Positions 6,004-10,059 of a stretch of 10,059 nucleotides of DNA are shown one piece after another. Under the pieces are notes generated by a model, which worked only from the letters and a program-made list of their open reading frames with translations, was not told the DNA's origin and ran no database searches. A program made the position numbers and the translations under genes. Within the stretch, counting starts at the first letter, position 1. Every line of letters begins with the position of its first letter. The stretch comes from Dehalococcoidia bacterium (lineage in GTDB: Bacteria; Chloroflexota; Dehalococcoidia; Dehalococcoidales; RBG-16-60-22). Location: NCBI GenBank assembly GCA_004375725.1, contig SOKS01000094.1, positions 1 to 10,059 of the forward strand, read 5' to 3'.

Positions 6004-8289
6004 CTAGGAGAGCAATTCTTCCAGCAGCACCCGGGCTGCCGTCTTGTCCAGAGGTTGGTTGTTGTTGCCGCACTTGGGCGATTGAATACAGCTCGGGCAG
6101 CCATCCTGACACGGACACTCCTCAATCGTCCTTAATGTAGCTTGCCATAATTCGGTAATGATGTCAAAACCCTTCTCGGTGATGCCGATGCCACCGGGAT
6201 AGGCGTCATAGATGAATACCTGAGGCCGGCCGGTGTCCGGGTGTAATGGCGTGGACACGCCACCAATGTCATTGCGGTCACACATGGCGAACAGCGGCAG
6301 GATACCGATGGCCGCGTGCTCCACGGCGTGCAAACCGCCGGCAAAGTCGAGCTGAGTTTCTTCAAGGCGAGATTCAACACCATCCGACAGGTCAAACCAC
6401 AGGCCAATGGTGGCGAAGGTCTGCGGCGGCAGGTCGAGTGGCTCCTCCCCGATTACCTCGTCGGTATACTGCGCCTTCTTTTTAAAGCCCACGACGTGGT
6501 TGGTGACCTCGACCTCCCCCAGGTACAGGTTAACCTTCCCGACTTTTTTCTTATCCAATACTTTGACAATGTGTAAATCTTCGATTTCCTTTGTCAGAGT
6601 GTAGTAATTGACATCTGTCGGCTCGGCGTAGGCGGTGCGGTTGTTCAGGTCCAGCTCTTTGACCAGGTAAGACTCTCCCTGATGCAGGTAGATAGCGCCC
6701 GGGTGTATCTGGAAGAAGGCCACGCTGGCCTCCACCGTCTCCAGCAGTGAGTCTGTTGACGTATCAACCACATCAAAGCTCTTGCCCGACGTGGAACGGA
6801 TATTGACGGCCTGTGCCGGATAGGCAATCGCCGGGGACAGATACCACCTCTGGTTGCGTTCCCGGAGGATACCCTGTGCCGCCAGCATATCTCTTTCCTG
6901 TGTGAAGGCAGAGCCGAATATCTGCTCATCACTACTATCGAGCGGGCACTCCCAGGCAGCGCACAACAGGTGAGCACGCAGGATATAGGGATTGCCCGGA
7001 TTGACCAGCGCACTTTCAAAATTCTTCCCGAAGAATGAATCCGGATGCCTCATGAAATACTGATCAAGTGGATTGTTCAAGCCCACCAGGAAACTCATTG
7101 ATTGTTCCTGGCTCCGCCCGCTCCGGCCTGCCTGCTGCCAGGTGCTGGCGATGGTTCCCGGATAGCCCGACAGCACCGTTGCGTCAAGGTCGCCGATGTT
7201 TATGCCCAGCTCCAGCGCATTCGTGGCCACGGCACCGGCGAGCTGACCACTGAAAAGCTCTCTTTCAATCTGGCGGCGCTCCTCAGGAAGATAACCGGCG
7301 CGGTAGGGCATGATTTTGGGCGGTCGGCCAATGCTTATCTCGGACAGCCTTTCTTTGGAATAGATGTAAATCAGCTCGGTGAGGCGGCGGGTGCGGGCAA
7401 AGGTCAGGGTGCGGATATCCTGGTTCACCAGCTCGGTAAACAGATGGGTGGCTTCGCTGTTGGCGCTGCGGCGGACGCTTTTCGCTTCATCGATTATGGG
7501 CGGATTCCAGAAAACGAAGTCCTTGCCACCGTGAGGCGAGCCGTCATGGTCAACCACCTCGAATGGCAGTCCCACCAGTTGCTCGGCATGTTCCCCGGGG
7601 TTGGCAATGGTCGCCGAACAGCAGATGAACTGCGGGTTGGAGCCGTAGAGTCGGCACAAACGCCGCAGCCGGCGCAGCACACCGGCCACGTGTGAGCCAA
7701 AGACCCCGCGATAGGTATGGGCTTCATCCACCACCACGTACTTCAGGTGTCGCAGCAGCCTCGACCAGTACTGATGGTTGGGCAGAATACCCACATGAAG
7801 CATATCGGGGTTGCTCAGAATTACCCGGGCGCGTTTCCGTATCTCGGCCCGCTCCCCTTTAGGCGTATCGCCGTCAAAAGTGTCCAGCTCCTCTACCTGC
7901 AAAAGGTCGGGGGTGAATAATTTATGTAAAGCACGCAATTGGTCCTGCGCCAGTGCCTTGGTCGGAAAGAGGTAGATGGCGCGGCTTCCCGGGTCTGCCA
8001 GGAGCGCCTCGGCAACCGCGATGTTGTAACAGAGGGTCTTGCCGCTGGCGCTGGCCGTGGCCACCATAACATTCTTTCCGGCTCTTATTCCGTTGACCGC
8101 TTCCGCCTGGTGCGTGTAGAGAGGAAACAGCCCCTGAGTCTGCAGGCGTGCTAACAGTGCCGGAGCTAACGGCTGGTCAAGCTCAGCATACTCCGCACGG
8201 CGGGGATTAATGCGTTCCACATGGGCAATCTGGTCGGCAAAGGTGGTCTGGGACTGAAGATGCTGCAGGAAGGCCAGAGTATCCACCAT
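6004..8289 (-). CDS. DEAD/DEAH-box helicase with C-terminal DUF1998 zinc domain (MrfA/YprA family)
   Basis: Superfamily 2 ATP-dependent DNA helicase; the B. subtilis relative MrfA (YprA) acts with the nuclease MrfB in repair of mitomycin C damage. In the 761 residues I see the Q-motif-like LYTHQAEAV (57-65), Walker A TASASGKT (78-85), Ia PTKALAQDQ (109-117), DEAH (188-191), SAT (225-227), motif IV LTFARTRR (295-302), motif V ATNALELGINIGDLDA (355-370) and motif VI QQAGRSGR (385-392). The C-terminal part has GGLHAVEHA (651-659), then YDAYPGGIG (694-702) and a cysteine cluster Cys725, 727, 731, 734 and 740, the expected zinc site of the DUF1998/MZB domain. Both ATPase lobes and the zinc module are intact. 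AAGGAGG (8299-8293) is only three bases before the ATG at 8289 but six before the next codon, GTG, so GTG at 8286 may be the real start. It follows DUF503 by 12 bases. Hrq1-like eukaryotic and archaeal helicases are relatives. Confidence 0.92.
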   Translation of the reverse strand: MVDTLAFLQHLQSQTTFADQIAHVERINPRRAEYAELDQPLAPALLARLQTQGLFPLYTHQAEAVNGIRAGKNVMVATASASGKTLCYNIAVAEALLADPGSRAIYLFPTKALAQDQLRALHKLFTPDLLQVEELDTFDGDTPKGERAEIRKRARVILSNPDMLHVGILPNHQYWSRLLRHLKYVVVDEAHTYRGVFGSHVAGVLRRLRRLCRLYGSNPQFICCSATIANPGEHAEQLVGLPFEVVDHDGSPHGGKDFVFWNPPIIDEAKSVRRSANSEATHLFTELVNQDIRTLTFARTRRLTELIYIYSKERLSEISIGRPPKIMPYRAGYLPEERRQIERELFSGQLAGAVATNALELGINIGDLDATVLSGYPGTIASTWQQAGRSGRSQEQSMSFLVGLNNPLDQYFMRHPDSFFGKNFESALVNPGNPYILRAHLLCAAWECPLDSSDEQIFGSAFTQERDMLAAQGILRERNQRWYLSPAIAYPAQAVNIRSTSGKSFDVVDTSTDSLLETVEASVAFFQIHPGAIYLHQGESYLVKELDLNNRTAYAEPTDVNYYTLTKEIEDLHIVKVLDKKKVGKVNLYLGEVEVTNHVVGFKKKAQYTDEVIGEEPLDLPPQTFATIGLWFDLSDGVESRLEETQLDFAGGLHAVEHAAIGILPLFAMCDRNDIGGVSTPLHPDTGRPQVFIYDAYPGGIGITEKGFDIITELWQATLRTIEECPCQDGCPSCIQSPKCGNNNQPLDKTAARVLLEELLS

Positions 8290-8301
8290 GACCCTCCTTC
8301 A

Positions 8302-8592
8302 CTAGATAGGTAGTATCTCGATTTCGTAATCGAGAATTTCGACCTCAAATCGGCTGTTGATTACAAAATCAACGACTTTAGATAGCATCTCATTGGCATG
8401 CCGATTCTCATTGCTGACGCAGCAGATGCCGATGGTAGCCAGCTGCCAGCGGTCCTGGTTGTCCACTTCCGCCACGGAGACATTGAACTTGTTTCGGACA
8501 CGACTGATTATGGATTTCAGTACCTGCCGTTTGCCTTTAAGAGACAGGTTTTCCGGCAGGCGGAGGTTGATCTTGCACATGCCCACATTCAT
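8302..8592 (-). CDS. DUF503 family protein (YlxP-like), function unknown
   Basis: Small cytoplasmic protein of 96 residues, the usual DUF503 length. Family features are MNVGMCKINLRLPE at the start, SLKGKRQVLKSIISRVRNKFNVSVAEVD (17-44) and WQLATIGICCVSN (49-61). The fold is thought to be ferredoxin-like. In Bacillus a homologue (YlxP) lies in the nusA-infB-rbfA operon, but no firm role is known to me. The frame is open back to a TTG at 8694, which would give 130 residues. That TTG is the first three bases of a consensus -35 box, and the added 34 residues do not look like the family, so the ATG at 8592 is chosen. Only a weak GGA precedes it. It is the first gene of the minus-strand operon. Confidence 0.88.
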   Translation of the reverse strand: MNVGMCKINLRLPENLSLKGKRQVLKSIISRVRNKFNVSVAEVDNQDRWQLATIGICCVSNENRHANEMLSKVVDFVINSRFEVEILDYEIEILPI

Positions 8593-8614
8593 GGCTATAT
8601 CCAGCTGGAATAGC

Positions 8615-8646
8615 TGAACAGGCCAAAACTGAACCTGGCCTGGTTC
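8615..8646. repeat. Repeats and imperfect palindrome in the DUF503 operon leader
   Basis: TGAACAGGCC (8615-8624) is repeated 15 bases on as TGAACCTGGCC (8630-8640). The second copy lies in a 16-base imperfect palindrome, GAACC-TGGCCT-GGTTC (8631-8646), with a single mismatched pair near its centre. The arms AGGCCA (8620-8625) and TGGCCT (8636-8641) can also pair across a ten-base loop, extended by GAAC/GTTC with one bulge, so two mutually exclusive hairpins are possible in the RNA. The element is downstream of the predicted minus-strand transcription start, consistent with an operator or leader structure. No regulator is identified. Confidence 0.45.
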
Positions 8647-8665
8647 CGTAACCACTCCTGCTTTT

Positions 8666-8694
8666 AATGTAGCATCTCGCTCTACGAGTGTCAA
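8666..8694 (-). promoter_or_regulatory. Promoter of the DUF503-helicase-ftsY-lgt-MFS operon
   Basis: On the minus strand there is a perfect -35 TTGACA (8694-8689), a 17-base spacer and -10 TACATT (8671-8666), preceded by TGC, giving an extended -10. Transcription should begin near 8659, leaving a leader of about 65 bases before the DUF503 ATG. This is the best sigma-70-type promoter in the window. Confidence 0.7.
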
Positions 8695-8724
8695 ACCGAT
8701 AACCGAATGGCCAACCGGGGCGGC

Positions 8725-8754
8725 TTGCCTCTAACGGACAACCTGTGCTATGAT
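8725..8754 (+). promoter_or_regulatory. Promoter of the synthase gene at 8820
   Basis: -35 TTGCCT (8725-8730), an 18-base spacer and -10 TATGAT (8749-8754) with TGC just before it (extended -10). The predicted start near 8761 gives a leader of about 60 bases. It is oriented away from the minus promoter, with 30 bases between the two -35 boxes. Confidence 0.6.
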
Positions 8755-8819
8755 TTTATATCAAATCCTGGACTGACCAGAGAACCAGCCATCAAGGATT
8801 CCCCAAGGTGAATAGTTAG

Positions 8820-10058
8820 ATGCCGAAGATTTATCTTATTGACGTAACCAACCGTGATGGAGTGCAGACCGCCAAGCTCGGCCTGTCCAAGATGGAAAAG
8901 ACGCTGATGAACGTTTACCTGAATGAGATGGGCGTTTTTCAGTCGGAATTTGGCTTCCCCACCACCAGACACGAGACCCTGTACCTTCAGGCAAACCTGG
9001 AGCTGGCGCAGATGGGAGCCCTGCAACCGATTCGACTTGAAGGCTGGCTAAGGGCCATTGCCAGCGATGTTGAAACGGCCTTCAGACTGGTACCGGATAT
9101 CAAACACCTGAATATCTCCATCTCCACATCAACCCAGATGATAAACGGAAAGTTTCAGGGTAGAAAGCAGCAGGAAGACATCATTCATGATATGACCGAG
9201 GCGTTGGACGCGGCCAAAGCACTGGGAGCCAAAACAGTGGGGGTGAATGCGGAAGACGCTTCGAGAACTGATATCACGTTCCTCACCAGGTTCGGTCTGG
9301 CAGCCAGAGAACACGGTGCCGACCGCCTCAGGTACTGCGACACCCTTGGCTACGATAACCCGTTTACCATTTACGAAACCGTCCGGAACCTGGCAGAAAA
9401 CACCGGCCTGCCACTTGAAATTCACTGCCACGGCGACCTGGGGATGGCGGTGGCCAACTCCCTGGCCGGGGCCAAAGGTGCCATTGACGGCGGCCAGGAT
9501 GTTTACATCAATACCACCGTAAATGGCATTGGCGAGAGGGCCGGTAATGCTGACCTGGTGGCGGTGGTTCTGGCGTTAATCAAATCAAAGCAATTTGCTG
9601 ATAAGTATCAGTTGGGACAGCCGATTGACCTCTCTAAATCGTGGAAAACCGCCAAGTTCGCCAGCTACGCCTTTGGTTTACCCATTCCGATTAACCAGCC
9701 GGGGGTCGGGGCGAATGCCTTTGCTCATTCCTCTGGCATCCACGCTGACGGCGTTTTGAAAGACCCGGAAAACTATGAACTCTATGGCTTTGAGGAATTG
9801 GGGCGGGGCGACCCGGTAATGGTGGAAACGGGAAGGGAAATCATTGCCGGGCAATACAGCGGTATCTCTGGCTTCAGCCACCTCATGGGCCGAATGGAAG
9901 TGCAGTTCAGCAGCCGTGAGGAAGCCGCCGAGATTCTGGAACTGGTCCGCTATGCCAACGTCGAAGCACAGAAGCCACTCGTCGAGGATGAACTGCTTTT
10001 CATTGCCAAATACCCCAAGATTGCCAAAAAGTTGCTGACACTGACACCACTGGAGTAG
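8820..10058 (+). CDS. Homocitrate synthase-like enzyme; possible Re-citrate synthase (LeuA/HMGL family)
   Basis: TIM-barrel enzyme of the DRE-TIM metallolyase family, which condenses acetyl-CoA with a 2-oxoacid. Residues expected to bind the divalent metal and substrate are Arg12-Asp13 in VTNRDGVQT (9-17), His202 and His204 in EIHCHGDLGMAVANS (200-214) and the GIGERAGNADLV signature (236-247). The catalytic-region FAHSSGIHADGV (301-312) is also present. The N-terminal motif differs from the DTTLRDGEQ typical of 2-isopropylmalate synthases. At 412 residues it has the C-terminal linker region but no leucine-binding regulatory domain, which argues against LeuA and citramalate synthase. Candidate reactions are homocitrate formation (2-oxoglutarate) or Re-specific citrate formation (oxaloacetate), as reported for homocitrate-synthase-like proteins of Clostridium kluyveri and Dehalococcoides. 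The sequence alone does not decide. AAGGTGA (8805-8811) is eight bases before the ATG. The stop ends one base before the window edge, so the gene is complete. Confidence 0.85.
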   Translation: MPKIYLIDVTNRDGVQTAKLGLSKMEKTLMNVYLNEMGVFQSEFGFPTTRHETLYLQANLELAQMGALQPIRLEGWLRAIASDVETAFRLVPDIKHLNISISTSTQMINGKFQGRKQQEDIIHDMTEALDAAKALGAKTVGVNAEDASRTDITFLTRFGLAAREHGADRLRYCDTLGYDNPFTIYETVRNLAENTGLPLEIHCHGDLGMAVANSLAGAKGAIDGGQDVYINTTVNGIGERAGNADLVAVVLALIKSKQFADKYQLGQPIDLSKSWKTAKFASYAFGLPIPINQPGVGANAFAHSSGIHADGVLKDPENYELYGFEELGRGDPVMVETGREIIAGQYSGISGFSHLMGRMEVQFSSREEAAEILELVRYANVEAQKPLVEDELLFIAKYPKIAKKLLTLTPLE

Positions 10059-10059
10059 C

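Larger units (their letters stand above)
8593..8819. other. Divergent intergenic control region
   Basis: The only non-coding stretch over 50 bases apart from the ftsY leader. It holds the minus-strand leader with inverted and direct repeats (8615-8646), the minus promoter (8666-8694), AACCG repeats at 8694, 8701 and 8713, the plus promoter (8725-8754), a small CTGG/CCAG inverted repeat at 8768-8780 and the plus ribosome binding site (8805-8811). No tRNA, riboswitch or small ORF is convincing here. Confidence 0.7.

Noticed and set aside
7102..7695. 197-codon open frame on the plus strand
   Set aside because: Antisense to the helicase core, whose motifs V and VI are clearly coded on the other strand; no ribosome binding site or recognisable domain.
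6004..8289. Altered Walker A (TASASGKT) as a sign of an inactive helicase
   Set aside because: The family normally has TGTASGKS-like sequences; the Gly-Lys-Thr and all other ATPase motifs are intact, so activity is expected.
8357..8617. Overlapping plus-strand open frames of 71-86 codons
   Set aside because: Antisense to DUF503, with no promoter or ribosome binding site; DUF503 family residues are clear on the minus strand.
8767..8780. CTGG-ACTGA-CCAG inverted repeat in the leader of the synthase gene
   Set aside because: Only four base pairs; expected by chance and not enough for an operator or terminator.

Overview
This is a compact stretch of a bacterial chromosome holding eight genes, nearly all housekeeping. 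GC content is moderate (mid-50s percent by eye). I saw no rRNA, tRNA, insertion sequence, CRISPR array or phage gene. The gene set suggests an anaerobic or environmental bacterium. My best guess is the Dehalococcoidia (Chloroflexota) or a relative, because the last gene resembles the homocitrate-synthase-like Re-citrate synthases reported from Dehalococcoides and clostridia. That placement rests on recall of family features, not on a search.

Layout. Positions 13-2984 (+) carry fabF (beta-ketoacyl-ACP synthase II) and recJ (5'-3' single-strand DNA exonuclease), two bases apart and apparently co-transcribed. They converge on a five-gene minus-strand block running from 8592 down to 3022: a DUF503 protein, a DEAD/DEAH helicase with a C-terminal DUF1998/zinc domain (MrfA/YprA type), ftsY (SRP receptor GTPase), lgt (prolipoprotein diacylglyceryl transferase) and an MFS transporter. 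Spacing in this block is short (12, about 42, 16 and -1 bases), so it looks like one operon. At 8820-10058 (+) a divergent gene encodes a homocitrate/Re-citrate synthase-like enzyme.

Regulation. The 227-base gap 8593-8819 is the only sizeable non-coding stretch. It contains two well-formed back-to-back promoters: TTGACA-17-TACATT on the minus strand and TTGCCT-18-TATGAT on the plus strand, each with a TG extended -10. AACCG repeats lie between the two -35 boxes, and a TGAAC/GGCC repeat with an imperfect palindrome lies in the leader of the minus-strand operon. The minus promoter shows that DUF503 starts at 8592 and not at the longer TTG start at 8694, since that TTG is part of the -35 box.

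Biology. The minus operon joins membrane targeting (FtsY), lipoprotein maturation (Lgt) and solute transport (MFS) with a DNA-repair helicase. The flanking genes serve fatty-acid elongation, recombination and repair, and 2-oxoacid/citrate metabolism. I found no convincing novel system. The points most worth checking are the ftsY start, where conserved N-domain sequence runs 20 codons upstream of the first ATG to an ATA codon behind a good ribosome binding site; the divergent promoter region; the substituted active-site residues in Lgt; and the true reaction of the terminal synthase.
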